Shown: piece by piece, positions 1 through 10,473 of the stretch | Layout: every line of letters starts with the position of its first letter | How positions within the stretch are numbered: position 1 is the first letter of the stretch | From: Paracoccus endophyticus | Lineage (GTDB): Bacteria; Pseudomonadota; Alphaproteobacteria; Rhodobacterales; Rhodobacteraceae | Direction: 5' to 3' | Assembly (NCBI RefSeq): GCF_003286075.1 | Contig: NZ_QLUV01000004.1 | Location: forward strand, 213,308-277,307 | Length of the DNA: 64,000 nucleotides | Translations under genes and position numbers: made by a program | The notes under the pieces: model-generated | Told to the model about the DNA's origin: nothing | The model's database searches: none | Seen by the model: the letters and a program-made list of their open reading frames with translations, nothing else

Positions 1-1137
1 GACGGTCCAGCCCGCCTCGTCCAGCAGCGTCTTCGCGCCCTCGATGTCCTGGGTCAGGCAGCTGGTGTTGTTGGCGGCGAACTGTTCGGGCGCCGGCACC
101 AGGTCGCAGGTGGCCTTGCCCGCGTCGCCATAGCCGATGTCGTTCAGCGCGACGCGGTCGATGGCCATCGACAGCGCGGCGCGGACCTTGGGGTCCGACA
201 GGATCGGGTGCGGGTGCTTGGCCGTGGCGCGTTCGTCGGGCGGCAGGTCCGGCGACGGATCGGTCATGTTCATCTCGATCCGCTCGACCAGCGTGCCATA
301 GGCCGACACGAAGACGCCCTTGCCGGCGGCCTTCATCTGCTCTTGCACCTCGGGCGAGACCTGGGTGTTCCAGGCATAGTCGAACTCGCCGGTTTCCATC
401 ACGGCGCGGGTGGCCGCCGTCGCGTCGCCGCCGCCCTTGACCATGGCGGTGGCGAAGGCGGGCTTGGCCGGGTCGCGGTATTCGGGATTGGCCTCGAGCA
501 TCACGACGTCGTTCGTCTTGAAGTCCGTGACGCGGAACGGCCCGGTGCCGATGGGACGGAAGTTCTGGTCCGTGCAGGTCGAGGCGGCCGGCCCCAGGCA
601 GTTGGCGAACTGCGCCTTTTGCAGGATCGGCGAGGTCGCGCCCACAAAGGCCATGAACGGGTTGGGCTTGGGCTCGTTGAACGTGACCCTGACGGTCAGC
701 GGGTCCACGACCTCGACACTCTTGATGCCCTCATAGCGGGCAAGCTGGGCGCAGCCCCCCTCGGGGTGCATGCAGTAATCGGCGGTGAACTTGACGTCCT
801 CGGCGGTAAAGGGGGTGCCGTCGGACCATTTCAGGTCGGGGGTGATCTTCCAGGTGATCGTGGTCATGTCCTGGGAAATGCCGCCGTTCTCGATCGACGG
901 GATCTCGGACACCAGGCGGGGGATCACGTTGCCCTTCTCGTCGAACCCGGCCAGAGGCTCCAGCACCAGGCTGCCCACCTCGACGTCCTTGGTGCCCGAC
1001 GACAGATATGCGTTCATCGTGGACACGGCCTGCGAATACAGGATGTTCACCTGCCCGTCGCTGCCGCGTTCGGCCTGTGCGGCGCTGGCCAGCGCGATCG
1101 TCGCGGCGGCGCCCATCATCAGGGTCTTGAGCTTCAT
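1..1137 (-). CDS. ABC transporter substrate-binding protein, family 5 (peptide-type), 3' end outside window
   Basis: Periplasmic solute-binding protein of the dipeptide/oligopeptide/nickel class, delivering its ligand to an inner-membrane ABC importer. It starts at an ATG with a GGGAGA ribosome site and reads leftward off the window, leaving 379 codons without a stop; family members are usually about 500-550 residues, so the C-terminal third is missing. An N-terminal signal peptide ending near ALASAAQA is clear. The family 5 pattern follows, with LKWSDGTPFTAEDVKF and later PKVRAALSMAIDRVALND. Permease genes probably lie further left. The divergent double ATPase gene at 1453 is the likely energising partner. 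The ligand cannot be read from sequence. Confidence 0.9.
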   Translation of the reverse strand, partial: MKLKTLMMGAAATIALASAAQAERGSDGQVNILYSQAVSTMNAYLSSGTKDVEVGSLVLEPLAGFDEKGNVIPRLVSEIPSIENGGISQDMTTITWKITPDLKWSDGTPFTAEDVKFTADYCMHPEGGCAQLARYEGIKSVEVVDPLTVRVTFNEPKPNPFMAFVGATSPILQKAQFANCLGPAASTCTDQNFRPIGTGPFRVTDFKTNDVVMLEANPEYRDPAKPAFATAMVKGGGDATAATRAVMETGEFDYAWNTQVSPEVQEQMKAAGKGVFVSAYGTLVERIEMNMTDPSPDLPPDERATAKHPHPILSDPKVRAALSMAIDRVALNDIGYGDAGKATCDLVPAPEQFAANNTSCLTQDIEGAKTLLDEAGWTV

Positions 1138-1452
1138 CGAAGTCTCCCGGTTGGAATGTGGCCCGCGGGGTCTGTGGCGGCTGGCACCGGCATGGTCGGG
1201 CTGGCGCGGTCTGTCCTTATGGTGGATGGCCCCTGCGGATTGACCTTCAGTTTCGGTCCGGTCCCGCGCGGATTGCAAGCCCTAAGATGCCCGCCCGCGC
1301 CGGCGCAGGCCCTGTGCCGTGACGTTGCCCGCGCCGCACGTCGCCCCGGTGGGCGGCGCCGCTGCGGCAGGCTTGCAACGCGCCGCGATCGGTCTAGCCT
1401 GCGGGCCAGGTGCGCGCCGCGCGCGCGGGACCCGACCGCAGGAGAGCGCCAG
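1138..1452. other. Divergent intergenic region, 315 bp
   Basis: Gap between the leftward binding-protein gene and the rightward ATPase gene, so it should hold promoters for both. A TTGCAA hexamer at 1373-1378 followed 16 bp later by TAGCCT at 1395-1400 is a weak rightward promoter candidate. I saw no convincing operator, riboswitch or small gene; the reading frames that cross it are shadows of high GC content. Confidence 0.4.
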
Positions 1453-3309
<1,857 letters not shown>

Positions 3310-3379
3310 CGCCCGGTCCCGCCGCGCCACTGGACTTCGACCCGGGCCGGGGCCACGCTGCGCCCGAAGGAGATCCGCC

Positions 3380-4546
3380 ATGCCCGTCAAGAACCGTTTC
3401 GCCGAACTGCTGCCCGAGATCACCGCCTGGCGGCACGAGTTCCACCAGAACCCCGAACTGCTTTACGACGTGCAGCGCACCGCCGGCCGGGTGGCCGACC
3501 TGCTGCGCGGCTTTGGTGTGGACGAGGTGGTCGAGGGCATCGGCCGCACCGGCGTCGTGGGCGTCATCCGGGGCCGGACCGACGCCAGCGGCCGCGTCAT
3601 CGGCCTGCGCGCCGACATGGACGCCCTGCCGATCACCGAGATCACCGGCGCGGCCCATGCGTCGCGCACGCCGGGCGTGATGCACGCCTGCGGCCACGAT
3701 GGGCACACCGCGATGCTGCTGGGGGCGGCGAAATACCTGGCCGAAACGCGCAATTTCGACGGCACCGCGGTCGTGATCTTCCAGCCCGCGGAAGAGGGCG
3801 GCGCCGGCGGGCAGGCCATGGTCGAGGACGGGCTGGTGGACCGCTGGGGCATCCAGGAGTTCTATGCCATGCACAACCTGCCCGGCCTGCCGGCCGGCAG
3901 CTTCGCCATCCGCGAGGGCGCGATGATGGCGGCCACGGACCAGTTCGACATCACCGTGACCGGCAAGGGCGGCCACGCGGCGCGGCCCCATGACGGCGTC
4001 GATGCCGTGCTGGTCGCAGCCCAGATCACCGTCGCGCTGCAATCGCTGGTGTCGCGCAACCTCGATCCGCTGAAAAGCGGGGTCGTGTCGGTCTGCGTCG
4101 TGGAAACCGACAGCACCGCCTATAACATCCTGCCGCAGTCGGTGCGGCTGAAGGGGACGGCGCGCACGCTGGACCCGGACGTGCGGGTGCAACTGGAACG
4201 GGGCATCGGCCGCATCGCCACCAACGTCGCCGCGGCCTTCGGCGCGCAGGCCGAGGTGGCGTTCCACCGCGGCTATCCGGTGACGATGAACGACCCCGAC
4301 GCGACGGTCCATGCCACCCGGGTCGCGCGCGCGATCGCGGGCGACGTGGACCTGACCGTTGCGCCGATGATGGCGGGCGAGGATTTCAGCTATATGCTGG
4401 AACAGCGGCCCGGCGCGTATATCTTTGTCGGCAACGGCGACACGGCGCAGTTGCACCACCCCGCCTATGACTTCAACGACGAGGTGATCCCGGCGGGGTC
4501 AAGCTGGTACGCCGGCATGGTCGAGGCGCGGATGCCCGCGGCCTGA
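3380..4546 (+). CDS. M20 family amidohydrolase (hippurate hydrolase / N-acyl-amino-acid deacylase type)
   Basis: Cytoplasmic metallopeptidase-fold enzyme hydrolysing the amide bond of N-acyl amino acids or short peptides. It is 388 residues, normal for the family, and begins after an AAGGAGA ribosome site. Metal-binding and catalytic signatures are intact: HACGHDGHTAML, PAEEGGAGG, the HNLPG turn, the dimerisation-domain sequence GGHAARPHDGVD, GEDFSYML and the late HHPAYDFND. It lies 70 bp after the ATPase gene in the same direction, so it probably processes the imported peptide or acyl-amino-acid. The exact substrate is not predictable because the family is broad. Confidence 0.88.
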   Translation: MPVKNRFAELLPEITAWRHEFHQNPELLYDVQRTAGRVADLLRGFGVDEVVEGIGRTGVVGVIRGRTDASGRVIGLRADMDALPITEITGAAHASRTPGVMHACGHDGHTAMLLGAAKYLAETRNFDGTAVVIFQPAEEGGAGGQAMVEDGLVDRWGIQEFYAMHNLPGLPAGSFAIREGAMMAATDQFDITVTGKGGHAARPHDGVDAVLVAAQITVALQSLVSRNLDPLKSGVVSVCVVETDSTAYNILPQSVRLKGTARTLDPDVRVQLERGIGRIATNVAAAFGAQAEVAFHRGYPVTMNDPDATVHATRVARAIAGDVDLTVAPMMAGEDFSYMLEQRPGAYIFVGNGDTAQLHHPAYDFNDEVIPAGSSWYAGMVEARMPAA

Positions 4547-4583
4547 CCCGGCCGCGCGGGCGGGGCGCTCCGGGCCACCGGGG

Positions 4584-4608
4584 ACGCAAGGCCCCGGCGG
4601 CCCTGCGT
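4584..4608. terminator. Hairpin between convergent genes, possible bidirectional terminator
   Basis: ACGCAAGGCC and GGCCCTGCGT flank a 5-base loop; 9 of 10 positions pair. It sits in the 63-bp gap between the rightward amidohydrolase and the leftward lpdA stop at 4610, where a shared terminator is expected. There is no T-run, so intrinsic termination is only a possibility. Confidence 0.4.
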
Positions 4609-4609
4609 A

Positions 4610-6001
4610 TCAGAAATGGATCGCGCGGCCATAGGCGTTCAGCACCGACTCGTGCATCATCTCGCTCAGCGTCGGATGCGGGAACACAGCCTCCATCAGT
4701 TCGGATTCCGTCGTTTCCAGCGTCTTTCCGACGACATAGCCCTGGATCAGTTCCGTCACCTCGGCGCCCACCATGTGCGCGCCCAGAAGCTCGCCCGTCC
4801 TGGCGTCGAACACGGTCTTGATCATCCCCTCGGGCTCGCCCAGCGCGATCGCCTTGCCGTTGCCGATAAAGGGGAAGCGGCCGACCTTGACCTCGTGGCC
4901 CGCCTCTTTCGCCCGCGCCTCGGTCAGCCCGACGCTGGCCACCTGCGGCTGGCAATAGGTGCAGCCGGGGATCGAGTTCGGCTTGATCGGGTGGGGATGT
5001 CCGCCCGCGATCAGTTCGGCCACCATGACGCCTTCGTGGCTGGCCTTGTGGGCCAGCCAGGGCGCGCCGGCGACATCGCCGATGGCGTAAAGCCCGTCCA
5101 CGCCGGTGCGGCAGAATTCGTCGGTCACGACATGGGTGCGGTCCAGCGTGACGCCCAGCGCCTCAAGCCCCAGCCCCTCGACATTGCCGACGATCCCCAC
5201 GGCCGAGATCACCGTGTCGAAGTCGTGGGCCGTGGTCTTGCCGTCCGCCTCGATATGGGCCGTGACCTTGCCCTTGCCGCGGTCCAGCGTCCTGACCGTG
5301 GATTTCTCCATGATCGTCATGCCCTGCTTGACGAACTGCTTTTTCGCCAGGGCGCTGATCTCGGCATCCTCGACCGGCAGGACGCGGTCCATGACCTCGA
5401 CCACGGTGGTGTCGGCCCCCAGCGTGTTGAAAAAGCTCGCGAACTCGATCCCGATCGCGCCCGAGCCGATGACCAGCAGCTTTTTCGGCATCCGGGGCGG
5501 CACCAGCGCGTGACGATAGGTCCAGACCAGATCGCCGTCGGCCTCCAGCCCCGGCAGTTCGCGCGCGCGCGCGCCGGTCGCCAGCACGACGGACTTGCCG
5601 GTGAGGTCCTCGGACCCCTTGTCGGTCTTGACCGTCATCTTGCCGGGCGCGGTCAGCGTGGCGTCGCCCATGATGACCGTGACCTTGTTCTTCTTGAGCA
5701 GGTGGCCCACGCCGCCGGCCAGCTGCTTGGCCACCCCGCGCGAACGCTTGACCACCGCGTCAAGGTCATAGCCGATGCCATCGGCCTTCAGCCCGAACTC
5801 CTTGGCGCGCTCCATCAGGTGGAACACCTCGGCCGACCGCAGCATCGCCTTGGTCGGGATGCAGCCCCAGTTCAGGCAGATGCCGCCCAGGCTTTCACGT
5901 TCGACGACCGCGACCTTCAGCCCCAGTTGCGCCGCGCGGATCGCGCAGACATAACCGCCAGGCCCGGCGCCGATCACCACCAGGTCGAATTCCTGTGCCA
6001 T
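4610..6001 (-). CDS. lpdA: Dihydrolipoyl dehydrogenase (E3)
   Basis: FAD flavoenzyme reoxidising dihydrolipoyl groups of 2-oxoacid dehydrogenase complexes and passing electrons to NAD+. The 463-residue length is typical. Seen: the N-terminal FAD motif VIGAGPGGYVCA, the redox disulfide CLNWGC (Cys42, Cys47), an NAD-binding GSGAIGIEFASFF motif, a second FAD segment GLYAIGDVAGAPWLAHKA, and the C-terminal active-site HPTLSE. The frame is open upstream, but the ATG at 6001 is the only start giving a canonical MAQEFDLVVIG beginning. No pyruvate or oxoglutarate dehydrogenase E1/E2 gene is visible beside it; the partner just upstream is a DUF924 gene 23 bp away. Confidence 0.95.
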   Translation of the reverse strand: MAQEFDLVVIGAGPGGYVCAIRAAQLGLKVAVVERESLGGICLNWGCIPTKAMLRSAEVFHLMERAKEFGLKADGIGYDLDAVVKRSRGVAKQLAGGVGHLLKKNKVTVIMGDATLTAPGKMTVKTDKGSEDLTGKSVVLATGARARELPGLEADGDLVWTYRHALVPPRMPKKLLVIGSGAIGIEFASFFNTLGADTTVVEVMDRVLPVEDAEISALAKKQFVKQGMTIMEKSTVRTLDRGKGKVTAHIEADGKTTAHDFDTVISAVGIVGNVEGLGLEALGVTLDRTHVVTDEFCRTGVDGLYAIGDVAGAPWLAHKASHEGVMVAELIAGGHPHPIKPNSIPGCTYCQPQVASVGLTEARAKEAGHEVKVGRFPFIGNGKAIALGEPEGMIKTVFDARTGELLGAHMVGAEVTELIQGYVVGKTLETTESELMEAVFPHPTLSEMMHESVLNAYGRAIHF

Positions 6002-6024
6002 GGCTGTCCCCCCAACAGGCTGTT

Positions 6025-6663
6025 TCACCCCAGTCTTGGCATGGGTTGCGCGGCATCGGCAAGCGACAGCTTGCCCGATACCAGCGCGCCATAGCCGCCC
6101 GCCTCCAGGACCGCCTGCTCGGCCGCGGTGGAGGCGCGCCCCAGCGCGGCGTTGCGCCACGGAAAGCGTCCGAACGCCGCGATGGTGTCGCGGTGCAGTT
6201 CGGCATGGCGCAGGTTCTCGCCCGGCATGCGTTCGGCAAACAGCGCGACGGCGCGGTGCTGGTGGGCCAGATCCTCGCTGTGCTCGAACGGCAGATAGAA
6301 GAACTGGCGCTGCGGCTCGGGCGTGGCTAGGTCGTGGCCGGCGTCCAGCGCCGCCTGCGCCAGGTCCAGCGCCAGCGGATCGGTGGCAAAGGCCCGCGGG
6401 TCGTCGTTGCGGAACATGTTGCGGGGGAACTGGTCGGTCAGGATCAGCGCGGCCAGCGCGCCCTGCGGGGTGGCCGACCAGCGCGGCGCCAACGTCGCCG
6501 CCTGGTCCCAGGCCGACCGGAACCGCCGCCGGATGGCCGCGTCCAGCGCGTCGTCGCGGACATACCAGCCCGGGGGGCCGACCTCGTCCAGCCAGAAGGC
6601 CAGCACGTCGTCGGGGGTTGCGTCTGCGCCGGCCCGGTCGGGGCGGGGGTCGTCCTGGGTCAT
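6025..6663 (-). CDS. DUF924 family protein
   Basis: Soluble 212-residue protein of the DUF924 family, which has no established biochemical role. Family features seen are the early VLAFWLDEVGPPGWYVRDDALDA-like region (split here by my reading into FWLDEVGPPGWYVRDD), the LTDQFPRNMFRNDDPRAFA segment and FFYLPFEHSED. The ATG at 6663 gives the usual length. It is transcribed leftward and its stop lies 23 bp before lpdA, so the two probably share a transcript. Nothing in the sequence links it to dehydrogenase complexes beyond position. Confidence 0.85.
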   Translation of the reverse strand: MTQDDPRPDRAGADATPDDVLAFWLDEVGPPGWYVRDDALDAAIRRRFRSAWDQAATLAPRWSATPQGALAALILTDQFPRNMFRNDDPRAFATDPLALDLAQAALDAGHDLATPEPQRQFFYLPFEHSEDLAHQHRAVALFAERMPGENLRHAELHRDTIAAFGRFPWRNAALGRASTAAEQAVLEAGGYGALVSGKLSLADAAQPMPRLG

Positions 6664-6817
6664 GGCCTGGCCTTTCGTGATGGTTATCCGCAGTCTTGGC
6701 CATCGCCGCCCCGGACGCCAGAGCCGAGCGATCCCGCCGCCGGCCGATGCAGCCGGGGCGCGCCCGCCGCAGGAACACCCGCGGCTGCGGCCGTGGCGGT
6801 CCCGTCCGCGGCCGCCG

Positions 6818-8089
6818 TCAGACTGCCGCGGCGCCGGCCGGCTTGGCCATGTTGTCGGGGCTGTTGTCGGCGTCGGCCATCACCACCTCGATCGCCACGG
6901 GCGAGGCGGTGGGCGACAGCACGGCAAAGCTGCCCTGCGCCTCGACCGCGGGGGCCGCGCGGCGGGTCATCCGCCAGCCGGCATAGACCGCCAGCGCCGC
7001 CAGCAGCACGCCGTTGTAGGCCCAGAACCCGCTGTTGCCCATCAGCGCCATCAGCCCCGCGGTGACGAACGGCCCCGCGACCGAGCCTATGCCGTTCACG
7101 AACAGCAGGCCCGCCGAGGCGCCGGCCATTTCCGTGGGCGGCAGGAAGTCGTTGGTATAGGCGATCAGCAGCGCATAGACGGGGTTGGCCACCCCCCCCA
7201 CCAGGGCCGCAGCCAGCAGCAGGCCCCAGATGCCGGGGTCCAGCGCGATCACCGCCGCCACGACCAGCGCGCCCGACACGGACAGGCCCGTGATGACCAC
7301 GCGCCGGTCCACCCGGTCGCTGAGCCAGCCGATCGGGTACTGGATCGCCAGCCCGCCCACGAAGATCGCCGCCACGAAGGCCGAGACCTCGCGGACCGTC
7401 AGCCCCGCGGCCGACCCCCAGACCGGGGCCATGCCATAGACGCCCGCAAAGACGCCGCCGATCAGGAACATCCCCACGCAGCCCAGCGGCGACACCCGGA
7501 ACAGGCGCACCACCGACATGGGCCGCAGCGATTCGAAATTCGGGGCGGGCTGCGGCGACAGCAGGATCGGCGTGAAGGCCAGGGACACCAGCACCGACGG
7601 CACGACGAACGGCAGGAACCCGGCCGGATCGCCGAAGTTCACCAGCACCTGCCCGCTGACCAGCCCCAGCATCTGCACGATCATGTAGGCCGACATGGCG
7701 CGGCCGCGGGTTTCGTTGCTGGCCGAGGCGTTCACCCAGCTTTCCGCCGTGATGTAGACGCCCGAGAACGAGAACCCGATCACCAGCCGCAGGACGGCCC
7801 AGGCCTGCCAGAAGGGCAGCGCGGCATAGAGGATCAGCACCGCCGAGATCATCGAGCCGAGGGCTGCGAACACCCGCACGTGACCCACGCGCTGGATCAT
7901 GCCCGGCACCAGAATGCTGCCCAGCAGGAAGCCGCCGAAATACCCGGCCATGACCCAGGCCATGTCGGCCGTCGCGATCCCCTCGATCCCGCCGCGCACG
8001 CCCAGCAGCGTGCCCTGCATCCCGTTGCCGACCATCAGCAGCAGGACGCCCAGCAGCAGCGGCCAGGTGGTGCGAAGGACGCTCAGCAC
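6818..8089 (-). CDS. MFS transporter, YcaD-like
   Basis: Inner-membrane secondary transporter of the major facilitator superfamily. It has 423 residues with about 12 hydrophobic spans, beginning [20 protein letters not shown], and a conserved mid-protein [13 protein letters not shown] loop, the second-half version of the MFS motif A. The N-terminal half ([17 protein letters not shown]) is typical of the YcaD/UMF-type group. The start is a GTG at 8089 that overlaps the end of queA by 7 bp, implying translational coupling behind queA. The last 60 residues form a hydrophilic tail. Substrate unknown. Confidence 0.85.
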   Translation of the reverse strand: MLSVLRTTWPLLLGVLLLMVGNGMQGTLLGVRGGIEGIATADMAWVMAGYFGGFLLGSILVPGMIQRVGHVRVFAALGSMISAVLILYAALPFWQAWAVLRLVIGFSFSGVYITAESWVNASASNETRGRAMSAYMIVQMLGLVSGQVLVNFGDPAGFLPFVVPSVLVSLAFTPILLSPQPAPNFESLRPMSVVRLFRVSPLGCVGMFLIGGVFAGVYGMAPVWGSAAGLTVREVSAFVAAIFVGGLAIQYPIGWLSDRVDRRVVITGLSVSGALVVAAVIALDPGIWGLLLAAALVGGVANPVYALLIAYTNDFLPPTEMAGASAGLLFVNGIGSVAGPFVTAGLMALMGNSGFWAYNGVLLAALAVYAGWRMTRRAAPAVEAQGSFAVLSPTASPVAIEVVMADADNSPDNMAKPAGAAAV

Positions 8090-9144
8090 GACGGCCCCCC
8101 CGGGATCAGCAGCGAGGCGTCGCCATAGCTGAAGAACCTGTAGTTCTCGCGGATCGCATGGGCATAGATGCGGCGGATGGCCTGCGGGCCCATCAGCGCC
8201 GACACCAGCATCAGCAGCGTCGATTTCGGCAGGTGAAAGTTGGTCATCAGCCCGTCGGTCGCCCGGAAGCGGTGGCCGGGGCGGATGAAGATGTCGGTCG
8301 CGCCGTCGAACGGCAGGACCCGGCCGCTGTCGTCGGCGGCCGATTCGATCAGCCGCAGCGCGGTGGTGCCGACCGGGATGATGCGCCCGCCGGCGGCGCG
8401 TGCGGCGTTGATCGCGGCGGCGGCGTCGGGCGTGATGAGGCCGCGTTCCGCGTGCATGCGGTGCTGGCTCACGTCGTCGGTCTTGACCGGCAGGAACGTG
8501 CCCGCCCCCACGTGCAGCGTGACGGGCGCGCTCAGCACCCCGCGCGCGCGCAGGCGCTCCAGCAGGGCTGCGTCGAAATGCAGGCTGGCGGTGGGGGCGG
8601 CCACCGCGCCGGGGTTGCGGGCCCAGACGGTCTGGTAATCGGTGCGGTCCGCGTCGTCCGGGGCGCGCAGCGCGGCGATATAGGGGGGCAGCGGCATCGC
8701 CCCCACCTCGGCCAGGGCGGCGTCGAACGCGGCCCCCTCGGCGTCAAAGGCCAGGGTCAGCTCGCCCTCGGCGATGGCTGCGACGCGCGCGGACAGGCGG
8801 GGGCCAAAGCGGATCACCTCGTCCACGCGCAGCTTGCGCAGGGGCCTGGCCAGCGCCCGCCAGCCCTCGGGCGCGGGCTCGAGCAGCGTGACCTCGATGC
8901 GGGCCACGGCGCAGCCCTGGGGCGTCGCGCGGCTGCGGGTGCCGGTCAGGCGGGCGGGGATGACGCGGGTGTCGTTCAGCACCAGCAGGTCGCCCGGCCG
9001 CAGGAACGCGGGCAGGTCCGCGACGGTCGCATCGGTGATCGCGTCACCCTGCGCGACCAGCAGCCGCGCGGCGCTGCGCGGCCGGGCGGGACGGGTGGCG
9101 ATCAGCCGCTCGGGCAGGGCAAAGTCGAAATCGGACAGGCGCAT
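8083..9144 (-). CDS. queA: tRNA preQ1(34) S-adenosylmethionine ribosyltransferase-isomerase
   Basis: QueA transfers and isomerises the ribosyl group of S-adenosylmethionine onto 7-aminomethyl-7-deazaguanine at the wobble position of tRNAs, making epoxyqueuosine. The 353 residues match the usual length. It begins [16 protein letters not shown] and contains the family blocks [62 protein letters not shown] and the terminal [10 protein letters not shown]. No other queuosine gene is visible; the MFS gene overlaps its 3' end. It is divergent from the radical SAM gene, with a 96-bp gap that carries the LexA box. Confidence 0.95.
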   Translation of the reverse strand: MRLSDFDFALPERLIATRPARPRSAARLLVAQGDAITDATVADLPAFLRPGDLLVLNDTRVIPARLTGTRSRATPQGCAVARIEVTLLEPAPEGWRALARPLRKLRVDEVIRFGPRLSARVAAIAEGELTLAFDAEGAAFDAALAEVGAMPLPPYIAALRAPDDADRTDYQTVWARNPGAVAAPTASLHFDAALLERLRARGVLSAPVTLHVGAGTFLPVKTDDVSQHRMHAERGLITPDAAAAINAARAAGGRIIPVGTTALRLIESAADDSGRVLPFDGATDIFIRPGHRFRATDGLMTNFHLPKSTLLMLVSALMGPQAIRRIYAHAIRENYRFFSYGDASLLIPGGPSC

Positions 9145-9206
9145 GGGGGGCTTGTCGGCCCGGCGGCGGGCAGGGTCAAGCGCGGCCCGATCACGACCAG
9201 GACGGG

Positions 9207-9234
9207 TTGCGGAACAATCAGCGAACTCTATATT
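9207..9234 (+). promoter_or_regulatory. Promoter of the radical SAM/UdgX cassette
   Basis: TTGCGG at 9207-9212 and TATATT at 9229-9234 are separated by 16 bp, a good sigma-70-type layout. Transcription would begin near 9241, so the message is nearly leaderless relative to the first ATG. The LexA-type box lies between the two hexamers and overlaps the -35 element. Confidence 0.6.
9212..9226 (+). promoter_or_regulatory. LexA (SOS) box in front of the radical SAM/UdgX cassette
   Basis: GAAC, seven bases, GAAC (GAACAATCAGCGAAC): a perfect copy of the alphaproteobacterial SOS direct repeat GAACN7GAAC. It occupies the promoter spacer 15 bp before the first ATG, where LexA would block RNA polymerase. 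A second perfect copy in this window lies before uvrA, a known SOS gene, which supports the reading. Confidence 0.75.
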
Positions 9235-9240
9235 GCAGGG

Positions 9241-10473
9241 ATGAGCCGCATGACCCTTTCCCGCAAGCTGGCGATCCTGTCGGACGCCGCGAAATACGAT
9301 GCCTCCTGCGCGTCCAGCGGGACCGAGCGGCGCGATTCGCGCAAGGGGGGCCTGGGGTCCACCGAGGGGTCGGGCATCTGCCACGCCTATACGCCGGACG
9401 GGCGCTGCATCAGCCTGCTGAAGATCCTGATGACGAACTTCTGCATCTTCGACTGCGCCTATTGCATCAATCGCGTCAGTTCGAACGTGGAACGCGCGCG
9501 GTTCACGGTGGACGAGGTCGTGACGCTGACGCTGGAATTCTATCGGCGCAACTATATCGAGGGGCTGTTCCTGTCGTCGGGCATCATCCGGTCGCCGGAC
9601 GTCACGATGGCCGACATGGTGCGGATCGCCCGGACGCTGCGGGTGGACCACGGGTTCAAGGGCTACATCCATCTCAAGACCATTCCCGATGCCTCGCCCG
9701 AGTTGCTGGACGAGGCGGGGCTTTACGCCGACCGCCTGTCGATCAACATCGAGCTGCCGCAGGACGCCAGCTTGCGCGAACTGGCCCCCGAAAAGCGCCC
9801 CGAGACGATCCGCCAGGCCATGGGCCGCGTCCGCCTGACGCGCGAGGCCAGCCGCGATCGCAGCCACACCGGCAAGCGGCCGGCCAGCTTTGCCCCGGCC
9901 GGACAGTCCACGCAGATGATCGTGGGCGCGGACCGCGCCAGCGACACGGCGATCCTGTCCACCGCCTCGCGGCTTTACACGGGATACGGTCTGAAGCGGG
10001 TCTATTACTCGGCGTTCTCGCCCATTCCCGACGCCTCGGCCGCGCTGCCGCTGGTCAAGCCGCCGCTGATGCGGGAACACCGGCTGTACCAGGCCGACTG
10101 GCTGATGCGGTTCTATGGCTTTTCGGTCGACGAGATCGCGGCCGCCGCGCCCGGGGGCGACCTGGACCTGGCGGTCGATCCCAAGCTGGCCTGGGCGCTG
10201 GCGAACCGGGCCGATTTCCCGCTGGACGTGAACCGCGCCCCGCGCGAGGCGCTGCTGCGGGTGCCGGGATTCGGCACCAAGACCGTCAGCCGCATCCTGT
10301 CGGCGCGCCGGCACGGGGCGCTGCGCTATGACGATCTGGTGCGGATGGGCGCGGGCATGAAAAAGGCGCGCGCCTTCGTGCGGCTGCCGGGATGGACGCC
10401 GGGGGCGCTGACCGACAGCGCCGACCTGCGGGCCCGCTTTGCCCCGCCGCCCGAACAGCTTCAGCTGATCTGA
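9241..10473 (+). CDS. Putative DNA modification/repair radical SAM protein with helix-hairpin-helix
   Basis: Member of the radical SAM family linked to UDG-like proteins (TIGR03916/COG4277 type), with no proven reaction that I know of. The 410-residue protein has the iron-sulfur motif CIFDCAYC (Cys68, Cys72, Cys75), binding a 4Fe-4S cluster and S-adenosylmethionine. Its C-terminal part has a helix-hairpin-helix ([16 protein letters not shown]), suggesting direct DNA contact. An alternative start is the ATG at 9250 ([20 protein letters not shown]), which matches the family N-terminus and has AGGG nine bases ahead. The stop overlaps the next start (TGATG), so it is coupled to the UdgX fusion. 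Confidence 0.88.
   Translation: MSRMTLSRKLAILSDAAKYDASCASSGTERRDSRKGGLGSTEGSGICHAYTPDGRCISLLKILMTNFCIFDCAYCINRVSSNVERARFTVDEVVTLTLEFYRRNYIEGLFLSSGIIRSPDVTMADMVRIARTLRVDHGFKGYIHLKTIPDASPELLDEAGLYADRLSINIELPQDASLRELAPEKRPETIRQAMGRVRLTREASRDRSHTGKRPASFAPAGQSTQMIVGADRASDTAILSTASRLYTGYGLKRVYYSAFSPIPDASAALPLVKPPLMREHRLYQADWLMRFYGFSVDEIAAAAPGGDLDLAVDPKLAWALANRADFPLDVNRAPREALLRVPGFGTKTVSRILSARRHGALRYDDLVRMGAGMKKARAFVRLPGWTPGALTDSADLRARFAPPPEQLQLI

Noticed and set aside
208..1452. Upstream in-frame extension of the double ATPase (would give 1033 residues)
   Set aside because: It runs antisense through the clear binding-protein gene and through the intergenic region with no domain; the ATG at 1453 has a ribosome site and the correct domain start.
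9200..10331. Alternative plus-strand frame over the radical SAM gene
   Set aside because: Low-complexity Arg/Gly composition; the cluster motif and helix-hairpin-helix are in the other frame.
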